NCBI GenBank assembly: GCA_031178005.1
Contig: JAPSJV010000004.1
Span: 1-64,000 of the forward strand
DNA from: Pseudarthrobacter sp.
GTDB taxonomy: Bacteria; Actinomycetota; Actinomycetes; Actinomycetales; Micrococcaceae
Reading direction: 5' to 3'
DNA: 64,000 nt
The notes below the pieces were generated by a model. It was given only the letters and a program-made list of their open reading frames with translations, did not search any database and was not told where the DNA came from. The stretch's first letter is position 1, and each line of letters opens with the position of its first letter. A program made the translations under genes and the position numbers. This document shows, piece by piece, positions 44,201-53,300 of this stretch.

Positions 44201-45460
44201 TTAGGTTCCGTGCCGCAGACACATCAGCGCGTAGGCCCGGGACGCCGCAACCAGCTCGGCGATGCTTACCGATTCGTTGACCTGGTGCGCCTGGTCGTTC
44301 AGTCCGCCAGGCCCCATCACGATCGCCGGGATACCAAGGTCGCGTGAAATAAAACCGCCATCGCACGCAGCAGTCCAGCCGGTGATCGCGCTGGAGACGC
44401 CGGCATCGGCAAGGGCGGACACCGAGTTCACCACCAGCGGATGGTCCGCCGGAGTCCGGAAACCGGGCATTTCCATGGTGACGCTGGCCTCCACCGAAAT
44501 CCCGTCGGTATCAATCCCGGCGGCGCTGATCTGGTCCAGGAGCGCGCGCAGGATGACCTCGGCGTCGTCGTCAGGCATCAGCCGACGGTCCAGCGAGACC
44601 GTGCATTCGGCGGCCACCATTGAGGTCCCGCTGCCGCCGCTGATCAGCCCGATGTTCCAGGTTCCGGCCCCCAGCAGGGAATCCTGTGAGGCCTGCAGCC
44701 GCTGGTGGTCTTCGCGGACCAAGCCCAGGACCCTCGCGGCGGCATCGATGGCGTTGCGGCCATCAGCCGGGCGTCCGGAGTGCGCGGCCTTGCCCGTCAC
44801 CTTCAACTCGATGTAGCTGTCACCGCGGCACCCGATCACGGTCTCAAGGTCGGTGGGCTCGGCCACAACGCACGCCGAGTAGGAAAACCCGGGATCAGCG
44901 AGCGCCGCGGGAGTGAAAGCACGGATGCCAATTCCCAGGTCCTCCTCATCCACGGTGCAGGCCAGCGCCATGTTGCCGCGCAACTGGGCGCCGGCCTCCT
45001 TGAGCGCCGCAAGTGCAATGACGACGGCGGCGAGCCCGCCTTTCATGTCCGTGGAACCGCGGCCATACAACCGGCCGTCCTGGACATAGGGTTCAAACGG
45101 CGGGCCCTCCCAGCCGGGGCCGGCGGGTACGACGTCGGAGTGCCCCAGGAAGAGCAGCCCGGGCTGCTCGCCGCCCGGGAGGACAGCGGTGAAGTTGGGC
45201 CTCCCCGGGGCGACGTCCTGCGTGGCAACGTCGAGGCCGGCGCCCAGGCAGAAGTCCCGCAGCACCGCCACAGTGGCTTCTTCCGTGCCGCCGGGGTTCT
45301 CGCCGGCGGCCGCCACCAGATCGGTGGTGAGCGAAACCAGCGCGGACTCGGTGATCAGGCCCAGCACTTCCTGCTCGAGCGATACGGGAGCACCTCCCAA
45401 GGCGGCGGAAGCAGCAGCAGTCCCGGCACGAGCAGCAGCCGCGCCGGGCACACCACTCAC
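44201..45460 (-). CDS. M20-family metallo-deacylase (ArgE/DapE type)
   Basis: 419 residues from GTG 45460; GTGA overlaps the preceding aminotransferase stop by 4 nt. (The frame stays open further into the aminotransferase gene, but that sequence is not protein-like.) The di-zinc motifs are complete: LFLGHSDVVPAG, GRGSTDMKGGLAAV, CTVDEEDLGIG, VVAEPTDLE and a late His in DQAHQVNESV; a dimerisation domain sits between. Relatives remove acyl groups from amino acids (ArgE, DapE, CarG2-like). Within this cluster it is the best candidate to remove an N-acyl group after ring opening by the M24 enzyme, the job done by the unrelated AstE-type DoeB/EutE in proteobacteria. This replacement is inferred from position and chemistry. 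Confidence 0.88.
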   Translation of the reverse strand: MSGVPGAAAARAGTAAASAALGGAPVSLEQEVLGLITESALVSLTTDLVAAAGENPGGTEEATVAVLRDFCLGAGLDVATQDVAPGRPNFTAVLPGGEQPGLLFLGHSDVVPAGPGWEGPPFEPYVQDGRLYGRGSTDMKGGLAAVVIALAALKEAGAQLRGNMALACTVDEEDLGIGIRAFTPAALADPGFSYSACVVAEPTDLETVIGCRGDSYIELKVTGKAAHSGRPADGRNAIDAAARVLGLVREDHQRLQASQDSLLGAGTWNIGLISGGSGTSMVAAECTVSLDRRLMPDDDAEVILRALLDQISAAGIDTDGISVEASVTMEMPGFRTPADHPLVVNSVSALADAGVSSAITGWTAACDGGFISRDLGIPAIVMGPGGLNDQAHQVNESVSIAELVAASRAYALMCLRHGT

Positions 45461-46713
45461 GCGGAAGCCTTCAGCGAGGCAAGCTCCCGGTCCATCGCGT
45501 TGCGGAGCCGGATGATGCCTTCCTCGGCCCGCTCCGGAGTGGTGGAGGCGAAGCAGAGGCGGAGGGCGTCGTCGAACTTTCCACCGGCCGAAAGGGCCGG
45601 CCCGGGGATGAACGCCACACCTTCGGCCAGGGCGGTTTCGAACAGTTTGCGGGTGGAGATCCGGGCATCGTCGCCCTGCAGCGTGAGCCAGAGGAAGAAG
45701 CCGCCTTCGGGATCGGTGGCCGTGACCCGGGATCCGAGGTGGCGTTCCAGGTTGGCCCGCATGGCATCCTTGCGCCGCTTGTACTCCACGCGCAGCCCGG
45801 CCAGGTGGTTGTCCAGGCCTCCGCGGCGGATGAACTCGGCCACGATGTGCTGGGCGGGGACGTTGGTGCAGGTGTCCATGGCCTGCTTGGCGTTGATCAC
45901 CAGCTGGCGCAGCGCCGGGTCCGTGTCCAGCCAGCCCACACGCAGTCCCGGGGCCAGGATCTTGGAGAACGTGCGGACGGAGAACAGCAGCGGATCGCCC
46001 GGGCTGAGGGCCTGGAACGACGGCAGGTCCTCGCCCTGGAAGCGGAGCAGTCCGTAGGGGTCGTCGTCGATGATGACGGCGTTCCACTCGTGGGCCAGTT
46101 CCAGAAGCTGCAGCCGGCGCGGCAGGGAAAGGGTGACGCCGGAGGGGTTCTGGAAGTTGGGAATGGTGTAGATGGCTTTGGGCGTGCGACCGGTGGCAGC
46201 CACCAGGTCCGGCAGCGCCTCCACGATCAGGCCGTTTTCATCCACGGGTGCCTCGAGCAGCTCGGCGCCGTAGCTGAGGGCCGTGGCGCTGCCGTTGGTG
46301 TAGGTGGGGCTTTCCACGATCACCAGGTCGCCTGGATTGATGAAGATTTTGCAGGCCAGGTCCAGGCCCTGCATGCCGCCGGCGGTGATGGTGACGCGTT
46401 CCTCGGAGGTGGGGTCCGACGTGCCGGCCAGATACTTGACCAATTCCTGAAGCAGGGCAGGCTCGCCCTCGGTGGCGCCGTAGGTCATGGAGCTGTGGTC
46501 CAGGACCTGCGCGGCGATGTCCCGGAATTCCTCCAGGGGCACGGCTTCGTCGGCGGGGGAGCCCATGGCAAAACGGACAATGTCGTGGGTCTGGGCCGCC
46601 AGCAGCGAGGTGCTGGAATCAATCACGGACCCCACAAGATCGGCTGCGCGGTCGGCGAGGGGAAGGGGACGGCGGGCGCCGTCGGTGCGGGATGTACGGG
46701 GTGCGGAGGTCAT
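45457..46713 (-). CDS. class I/II PLP aminotransferase (2-aminoadipate / MocR-effector-domain type)
   Basis: 418 residues; AAAGGCGG precedes ATG 46713, 3 nt after the M24 stop. Fold type I aminotransferase: ITAGGMQGLDLACKIFINPG, YTIPNFQNPSGVTLSLPRRL, DDDPYGLLRFQGEDLPSF, and the PLP Lys in VRTFSKILAPGLRVGW (~250). This is the LysN/2-aminoadipate-type group, the same domain that MocR/GabR regulators such as EnuR carry after a winged helix. Here there is no DNA-binding domain, so it should act as an enzyme. A second aminotransferase (class III, 49024) is in the same regulon, so their substrates presumably differ. Confidence 0.9.
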   Translation of the reverse strand: MTSAPRTSRTDGARRPLPLADRAADLVGSVIDSSTSLLAAQTHDIVRFAMGSPADEAVPLEEFRDIAAQVLDHSSMTYGATEGEPALLQELVKYLAGTSDPTSEERVTITAGGMQGLDLACKIFINPGDLVIVESPTYTNGSATALSYGAELLEAPVDENGLIVEALPDLVAATGRTPKAIYTIPNFQNPSGVTLSLPRRLQLLELAHEWNAVIIDDDPYGLLRFQGEDLPSFQALSPGDPLLFSVRTFSKILAPGLRVGWLDTDPALRQLVINAKQAMDTCTNVPAQHIVAEFIRRGGLDNHLAGLRVEYKRRKDAMRANLERHLGSRVTATDPEGGFFLWLTLQGDDARISTRKLFETALAEGVAFIPGPALSAGGKFDDALRLCFASTTPERAEEGIIRLRNAMDRELASLKASA

Positions 46714-46716
46714 GTC

Positions 46717-47898
46717 TTAACCGCCTTTCTGGATGAGTTCACGGGGGAAGCTGGTAAAGGTTTCGACGCCGTCTGCGGTGACACGGATCGATTCGGAGAG
46801 TTCGTAGCCGTAGTTATCCATCCACATGCCTCCGATGACGTGGAAGGTCATGTTCTCCTCGAGGACCGATTCCTCCTCGGAACGGATGGAGATGGTGCGC
46901 TCGCCCCAGTCCGGCGGGTAGCCGATCCCGATCGAGTAGCCGATCCGCGAAGGCTTTTCCAGACCGTATTTGGCCAGCGTCCAGTTCCAGGCACGGGCCA
47001 GCTCGCGGACGGGGACGCCGGGCTGGACTTCGGTGAGCACAGCGTTCAGGCCATCGGCGACGGCGTCGGAGAGTTTGGCCAGATGGTCCGGCTTCTTGCC
47101 AAGGGTGATGGTCCGCGCCAGGGGTGTGTGGTACCGGTGGTGCGCGCCGGCCAGTTCCACCACCACCGCCTGGCCGGGCTGGAACCGGTCCTCGCTCCAG
47201 GTCAGGTGGGGGGTATCGGCGGCTTCGCCGGTGGGCAGCATCGGCACGATTGCGGGGTAGTCCCCGCCAATACCGTTGGCTCCCCGGATCTGTGCCTGGC
47301 TGATGGCCGCCGCCGCATCGCACTGCCGCACGCCGACGTCGATGGTTTCCACAGCTGCCTGCATCGCGGCCATGCAAACCTGCGCAGCGCCGCGCATCAG
47401 CTGGACCTCCGCGGGGGACTTCACCGAGCGGACCCAGTTGACCAGCTCGAAGCTGTCCACCAGGGTCCATTCCGGAATGGCATTCACCAGGGAGCGGTAG
47501 GCCTTGGGGGAGAAGAAATGCGAGTCCATTTCCAGGCCCACGCAACCCTTGGCTGCCGGTGCAATCAGGTAGCGCTCGCGGAGGGCGAAGGCCACCCAGT
47601 CGAACGGGTGGATGTGCGGGCGGTGCACGTATTGCTCCGGGTAACCCACAATGCTGTCCTCGGGCAGCCAGGTGGTACGGAAGGCGCCGCCGGCATCCAT
47701 GGCCCGGGCGAACAGGATCATGGGCCCGTCCGCGGGGACGAACACCAACTGCGGCGTATAGAAGGACCAGGCGTTGTAGCCGGTCAGGTAATAGATGTTG
47801 GCGGGATCGGTCACCAGCAGCGCTGACAGTCCCTGCTTGGCCATCCGCAGCCGCACTCCTGCGAGCCTGGCGTCATACTCCTCTTGGCTGAACAGCAA
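46717..47898 (-). CDS. EutD/DoeA-like ectoine hydrolase family protein (M24 fold)
   Basis: 393 residues from TTG 47898, chosen because GGAGG lies 7 nt upstream; the open frame beyond is non-protein-like. The creatinase/prolidase N-domain (DPANIYYLTGYNAWSFYTPQ) and C-terminal pita-bread domain resemble EutD/DoeA, the ring-opening ectoine hydrolase: the stretch RTTWLPEDSIVGYPEQYVHR, and GYSIGIGYPPDWGERTISIR then MTFHVIGGMWMDNYGYELSE are as I recall for that group. The metal ligands of true M24 aminopeptidases are largely replaced (VELAG for V-D-F-G, YSIGIG for GHGIGL), consistent with the metal-free mechanism known for DoeA. Glu248 in VVVELAG lies where DoeA's catalytic Glu is expected. An alternative reading is another cyclic-amidine or creatinase-like hydrolase. 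Confidence 0.82.
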   Translation of the reverse strand: MLFSQEEYDARLAGVRLRMAKQGLSALLVTDPANIYYLTGYNAWSFYTPQLVFVPADGPMILFARAMDAGGAFRTTWLPEDSIVGYPEQYVHRPHIHPFDWVAFALRERYLIAPAAKGCVGLEMDSHFFSPKAYRSLVNAIPEWTLVDSFELVNWVRSVKSPAEVQLMRGAAQVCMAAMQAAVETIDVGVRQCDAAAAISQAQIRGANGIGGDYPAIVPMLPTGEAADTPHLTWSEDRFQPGQAVVVELAGAHHRYHTPLARTITLGKKPDHLAKLSDAVADGLNAVLTEVQPGVPVRELARAWNWTLAKYGLEKPSRIGYSIGIGYPPDWGERTISIRSEEESVLEENMTFHVIGGMWMDNYGYELSESIRVTADGVETFTSFPRELIQKGG

Positions 47899-47944
47899 AG
47901 AGACACCTCCAATTGTTGCCGTAGAAAAATTTGGGGAAAGCCCG

Positions 47945-48958
47945 TCAGCTGGTGCTGACGTAGCCGCGTTCTTTGTTGACCACGTTGTCCAAGGTGCCGC
48001 CACTGCTCCAGCGCTCCAGGTTGGCCAGGAACTGCCGCGCCAAGGTGTCGCGCCAGCCCACCACATCGCCGCACATGTGCGCGGACATGTGGACGTTCTC
48101 CAAATCCCAGAACGGGTGCGACGCCGGAACGGGCTCTTCGCTGAAAACATCCAGGGATGCCGCGGCGATTAGCCCCTTCCGGAGGGCGGTGACCAGGGCG
48201 CCTTCGTCCACCAGGGCGCCGCGGCCCACGTTGATGAGGTGCGCCGTCGGCTTCATTGCCGCCAGCACCCCGGCGTCGAGCATGTTCCGGGTCTGTTCGG
48301 TGAGCGGGGCGATCAGGACCACATGGTCCGCCCAGCCGACGTAGCGGGTCAGCTCGGCACTGTTGTATACGGTGCCGAAATCCGGATCACCATCCCGTTC
48401 GGTGCGGCCTGCACCCCGGACCTCCAGTCCCACCGCGCGCAGTAGCCTGGCCGTGGCCCGGCCGATTCCGCCGGTTCCCACCACCAGAACGTGGCTGCCT
48501 TCAGTGGGGGTGAGCTCGCGGTGCTGCCAGGTGTGCTGCTGCTGGAGGGCCTTGCTGCGGTGCAGCTGCTTGTCATGCGCCAGGATCGACGCGAGGACAA
48601 ACTCAGCAATGGGCCTGTCGAACGTGCCGTGGGCATTGGTGACCACTACGTCGGAGGCCCGGAGTTCCTCAAACATCATGGCGTCCACGCCGGCCGCGGC
48701 CACGTGGACCCACTTGAGGGAATCGGCATGTGGCCAGGCGTCCTTCAGCGCCGAGGAGAAGAAGTCCCACAGGAACAGGACATCGGCTCCCTTGGCGGCC
48801 CGGGCCAGACCGTCCGCCGTGGTGAAGGTGACGTCCGCCAGGGACTCGATCTCCGGAAGGTTGAATGGGCGCGGCTGGCCCTCGGCTTCGAGGACCACCA
48901 CTCGGGGACGTTGTGTTCCGGAGGGGACACCGGAATGCGCATCGGAAATGTTACTCAC
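47945..48958 (-). CDS. D-2-hydroxyacid dehydrogenase (SerA/GhrA family)
   Basis: 337 residues from GTG 48958. The Rossmann NAD motif is VVGTGGIGRATARLLRAVG (~150-170); the catalytic Arg is in NVGRGALVDEGAL, Glu in DVFSEEPVPASHPFWDLENV, and His in MSAHMCGDVVGW. It interconverts 2-keto and D-2-hydroxy acids. TAGGGT (48971-48966) lies 7 nt before the start codon, so the mRNA is probably leaderless; its TTGTCA -35 is part of the GntR-type operator at 48984-48995. The M24 gene begins 46 nt downstream on the same strand, followed by the aminotransferase and M20 genes, so the four form one leftward operon. A fused FAD/Fe-S oxidoreductase in the divergent operon may handle the same hydroxy acid. Confidence 0.9.
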   Translation of the reverse strand: MSNISDAHSGVPSGTQRPRVVVLEAEGQPRPFNLPEIESLADVTFTTADGLARAAKGADVLFLWDFFSSALKDAWPHADSLKWVHVAAAGVDAMMFEELRASDVVVTNAHGTFDRPIAEFVLASILAHDKQLHRSKALQQQHTWQHRELTPTEGSHVLVVGTGGIGRATARLLRAVGLEVRGAGRTERDGDPDFGTVYNSAELTRYVGWADHVVLIAPLTEQTRNMLDAGVLAAMKPTAHLINVGRGALVDEGALVTALRKGLIAAASLDVFSEEPVPASHPFWDLENVHMSAHMCGDVVGWRDTLARQFLANLERWSSGGTLDNVVNKERGYVSTS

Positions 48959-48983
48959 ACCACAAACCCTACGCGATATTAGG

Positions 48984-48995
48984 ATTGTTGACAAT
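48984..48995. promoter_or_regulatory. GntR-type operator in the divergent dehydrogenase / class III aminotransferase promoter
   Basis: ATTGTTGACAAT. Rightward, TTGACA (48988-48993) pairs with CATCAT (49012-49017) over 18 bp; leftward, TTGTCA pairs with TAGGGT over 17 bp. Both start codons sit 6-7 nt beyond their -10 boxes, so one operator could control two leaderless transcripts. Confidence 0.65.
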
Positions 48996-49023
48996 AAACA
49001 GATGTGACCTGCATCATGGAAAT

Positions 49024-50301
49024 ATGACTTCCCTCAGCCCCGCACTCAAGCAAGCAACGCCCGTTGTTGTGGACCACGCCCTTGGCAGCTGGATCTATGG
49101 AACGGACGGCAAAGACTACCTGGACTTCACCACCGGAATCGGGGTGACCAGCACCGGCCACTGCCACCCCAAAGTTGTTGCCGCCGCCCGCGAACAGGTG
49201 GGCAAGATCATCCATGCGCAGTACACCACGGTGATGCACAAGCCGCTGCTGGAACTGACGGAGAAACTGGGCGAGGTCCTCCCGGCCGGCCTGGACTCGG
49301 TGTTCTACGCCAACTCCGGCTCCGAGGCCGTTGAAGCCGCAATCCGCCTGGCGCGCATGGCAACGGCACGCCCCAACATCATCGTCTTCCAGGGCGGATT
49401 CCACGGCCGCACCGTTGCAGCCGCCTCCCTGACCACCGCCGGCACCAAGTTCTCCGCAGGCTTCTCGCCGTTGATGTCCGGCGTCCACATGTCTGCCTTC
49501 CCCTACGCCTACCGCTACGGCTGGGACGAAGGCGCCGCCGTCGAATTTGCCCTGCAGGAACTGGACTACCTGCTCCAGACGCGCGTCGCGCCCAATGACA
49601 CCGCCGCCTTCCTGATCGAGCCGGCACTGGGCGACGGCGGCTACCTCCCCACGCCGCCGGCGTTTATGGAGGGCCTGCGTGAGCGTGCCGACAAGTACGG
49701 CATCCAGCTGATCTTCGACGAGGTCCAGGCCGGCGTTGGCCGCACGGGCAAGTTCTGGGGACACCAGTATTCCAAGGCCACCCCGGACATCATCATCACT
49801 GCCAAGGGCATCGCCTCCGGTTTCCCCATCTCCGCGATCGCCGCCTCCACCGAGACCATGTCCAAGGCCTGGCCCGGTTCGCAGGGCGGCACTTACGGCG
49901 GCAACGCCGTATCCGCAGCTGCGGGCGTTGCAACGCTTGAGGTGGTCAAGGAAGAGGGCCTGGTGGAAAACTCCCGGATCCGTGGCGAGCAGCTGCAGGC
50001 CGGCCTGAAGGACATCCAGCAGCGTTTCCCGGTCATCGGCGACGTCCGCGGCCGCGGCCTGATGCAGGGCATCGAATTCACCGGCCAGGACGGCAAGCCC
50101 GATTCCGCCACCGCCGCCGCAGTCCAGCAGGCCACCACGGACCAGGGCCTGCTGACCCTGACGTGCGGTCCGGCCGGCAACGTGGTCCGGCTCATTCCGG
50201 CGCTGGTGGTGACTCCGGAGGAAATCTCCCTGGGCCTGCAGCGCTTCGAGGCGGCTGTGGGCGCCGTTGTTGGCGCCGTCCCCGCCGCGGCAGGATCCTG
50301 A
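49024..50301 (+). CDS. class III PLP aminotransferase (GABA/diaminobutyrate type)
   Basis: 425 residues from ATG 49024. Class III landmarks: GIGVTSTGHCHPKVVAAARE, YANSGSEAVEAAIRLARMAT, QGGFHGRTVAAASLT, LIFDEVQAGVGRTGKFWGHQ and the PLP Lys in ITAKGIASGFPIS. Its nearest relatives are GABA and diaminobutyrate-2-oxoglutarate aminotransferases. In ectoine breakdown DoeD, a member of this class, converts L-2,4-diaminobutyrate to aspartate semialdehyde; the SSADH-type dehydrogenase two genes downstream would then oxidise the semialdehyde. If the substrate were GABA instead, the same pair would make succinate. The transcript is predicted leaderless. Confidence 0.92.
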   Translation: MTSLSPALKQATPVVVDHALGSWIYGTDGKDYLDFTTGIGVTSTGHCHPKVVAAAREQVGKIIHAQYTTVMHKPLLELTEKLGEVLPAGLDSVFYANSGSEAVEAAIRLARMATARPNIIVFQGGFHGRTVAAASLTTAGTKFSAGFSPLMSGVHMSAFPYAYRYGWDEGAAVEFALQELDYLLQTRVAPNDTAAFLIEPALGDGGYLPTPPAFMEGLRERADKYGIQLIFDEVQAGVGRTGKFWGHQYSKATPDIIITAKGIASGFPISAIAASTETMSKAWPGSQGGTYGGNAVSAAAGVATLEVVKEEGLVENSRIRGEQLQAGLKDIQQRFPVIGDVRGRGLMQGIEFTGQDGKPDSATAAAVQQATTDQGLLTLTCGPAGNVVRLIPALVVTPEEISLGLQRFEAAVGAVVGAVPAAAGS

Positions 50302-50309
50302 GCCGGGCA

Positions 50310-53300
50310 ATGACAGTATCTTCCCTGCCAGACGCTGCGTCCGACGTCGGACCGGCAGCTTCCGCTGCGGCGCACCGGACCGTGCTGGACCGGCTGTCCG
50401 CGGCCGGGATCAGCGCGGACAGTTCCGCGCGGCGGCTGGCCGAGTACTCCTACGACGCGTCCAACTACCGGGTGCAGCCGCTGGCCGTGGTGTTTCCACG
50501 ATCGGCCGACGAGGTGGTGGCCACGCTGGCCGTGTGCCGGGAGTCGGGGACGCCGCTGATCAGCCGCGGCGGCGGAACGTCCATGGCGGGGAACGCTATT
50601 GGGCCCGGTGTGGTGCTGGACTTTTCACGGCACATGAACCGGATCCAAGCGGTTGACCCGGCCGCCGGCACCGTTGCCGTGGACCCCGGAGTGGTGCTCG
50701 CCGTGTTGTCCCGCGAGGTGGAGAAGGCCACCGGCAGCCGGTTCACTTTTGCCCCGGACCCGTCGTCCAAGAACCGCGCCACCGTGGGCGGTGCTCTGGG
50801 CAACGATGCGTGCGGGAACCACTCGGTGCGCTACGGCCGCACCTCTGACCACGTTGTGGAGCTCGACGTCGTCACCTCCGACGGCGCCCGGCTCACCGCC
50901 ACTGCCACGGAAGTCCGCGCCACCCACCCGGGTGACCGGGCATCCGCGGCCAGGGCCGCTGCGCTGACCACTTCACTGAAGGAACTGGCACACAGCAACC
51001 TGGCCGCGTTCCGGGTGGAATTGGGCCGGATCCAGCGGCAGGTTTCGGGTTACCACCTGGACAACCTGCTGCCGGAAAAGGGCTTCAACGTGGCCCGCGC
51101 CCTGGTGGGTTCCGAGGGTACCTGCGTGATCATCACGGGTGCCCGCATGAAGCTGGTGCCCAAGCCGGCCAGCGCCCTGCTGGTGTGCCTGGGCTACTCG
51201 GACGTGGTGGATGCCGCCCGGGACATCGGTACGATCCTCGAGTTCGCGCCGGCCGCCGTCGAAGGCATTGACGAGGCCATTGTGGACACCATGCGTTTCC
51301 GGCGCGGCGATGGCGCGGTGCTGGGCCTGCCGCAGGGCAAGGCCTGGCTGTATGTGGACCTGGACGGGGACAACCCGGAAGAGGTGGCTGCCCAGGCAGA
51401 ACTGCTGCTGGAGCGGCTGCGCGCCAACGGCCGGCTGGTGGATGGCCGGCCGGTTCCGGAGCTGGTGGAAAGGGCCTCGCTGTGGCGGGTCCGGGAAGAC
51501 GGCGCAGGTTTGTCCTCCCGCTTGTCCACCGGCGGCGAATCATGGCCCGGGTGGGAGGATTCCGCCGTCGCCCCGGAAAACCTGGCCGACTACCTGGCCG
51601 ATTTCCGCACCCTCCTTGACCAGTACGGGCTGCAGGGTGTGATGTACGGGCACTTCGGCGCCGGCTGCATGCACATCCGCATCACCTACGACCTCCGCAC
51701 ACCGGAGGGCCGCGAGGTGTTCCGGACGTTCACCGCGGAGGCCGCCAAGCTGGTGGTCCGGCACGGCGGCTCGCTTTCCGGCGAGCACGGCGACGGGCGG
51801 GCGCGCTCGCAACTGCTGCCGCTGATGTACTCGCAGCCAATGCTGGAAGCCTTCACCGCCTACCGCCGGCTGTGGGACCCCGCCGGCATCCTGAACCCGG
51901 GCTCGCTCACCGATCCGGACGCCATGGATGAGAACCTGGCCCTGGACGGCGTTCCGGACCGCGAATGGCGCACCAGCTTCGACCTGCGGCCGCTGCACTC
52001 CGGGGGAGGTTCGGCCACCGAGGCTGACGACCCCGGAACGTCAGCGGGCAGCGGCACCGATCCCTGGGTGCACGCCGTCCAAGGCTGCATCGGTGTGGGC
52101 CGGTGCCGTACGGACTCCGGCGGCGTGATGTGTCCCAGCTACCGCGCCACCAAAGATGAGAAGGACTCCACCCGGGGCCGCGCCCGCGTATTGCAGGAGA
52201 TGGTCCGCGGTGCCCGCACTGTGGAGGAAGGGTGGAAGTCGGAGGAGGTCCGCGAGGTCCTGGACCTCTGCCTGTCCTGCAAGGCCTGCTCCACCGACTG
52301 CCCTACGGGCGTGGACATGGCCACCTACAAGTCCGAATTCTTCGACCACTACTACCGGGGCAAACGCCGCCCCATGTCTCACTTCTCGCTGGGCTGGCTG
52401 CCGCGCTGGCTCAAGGTCACCGGCGTTGTGGCGCCGCTGGTCAACGCTGTGCTGGCCACTCCACTGGCAAAGGTGGCAGCGGTCCTGGGCGGCCTGACCA
52501 CCCACCGTTCCATGCCCCGGTTCGCCGGCGGCAGCGAATGGCGGCGGGAGGTTGCGGCCGCGGGCGTGCAGGTTCGTTCCCATGGCCGGCTGCGGCTTCG
52601 GCCCTTCGGCCGGCTGTTGTCCAGGAGCCGGAAGCACGACGGCGGCACTCTTTCGGCTGCCCAAGGGGTGGTGCTGTTCGTGGACACCTTCACCCGCGGT
52701 TTCCGCCCGGAGGTGGCCGGAGCCGCGGCCCGGGTGCTTGCCGGGACGGGGGAGCAGGTTGCCTGCTCCGCGGACGCCTGTTGCGGGTTGACCTGGATTT
52801 CCACGGGCCAGCTGGACACGGCCAAGAAGCTGATGGCCAACGCCGCAGACGTGCTGGACGACGGCACGGACCGGCCCATCGTGGTGGTGGAGCCCAGCTG
52901 CGCCGCCGCATTGCGGAAGGACCTGCCGGAACTGGTGCATACGGACCAGGCCCGGCGGGTCGCCGCCCGGGTGCGCAGCTTCGCCGGCTACGTTGGCGAG
53001 CTCGCCGTGGCCGGCTGGACCCCGGCCCCCGCGGAACCGCTGCCGGAACAAGTGGTGCTGCAGACGCACTGCCATGAGTACTCCGTCTTCGGTGCCGGCA
53101 CCCAGAAATCCGCACTGGCCGCCGTCGGGGTTTCCACTGTGGTGGACGCCTCCGGATGCTGCGGGGTGGCCGGAAACTTCGGCTTCGAAAAAGAGCATTA
53201 CGACGTCAGCATGCTGGTGGCCGAGCAGGCCCTGGCCCCCGCGCTACGCAGTACCGGAGCCGAATCCGTGGTGCTGACCGACGGCTTTTCCTGCGCCATG

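Noticed and set aside
44705..46057. A 450-residue plus-strand open frame
   Set aside because: It lies over the M20 and aminotransferase genes, which have complete motifs; it is a high-GC shadow.
45460..46087. An upstream extension of the M20 gene (frame open to 46087)
   Set aside because: This part has no family similarity and overlaps the aminotransferase; the GTG at 45460 with a GTGA overlap is the natural start.
47899..48150. An N-terminal extension of the M24 gene
   Set aside because: Arg/Trp/Ser-rich non-family sequence overlapping the dehydrogenase; GGAGG supports TTG 47898.
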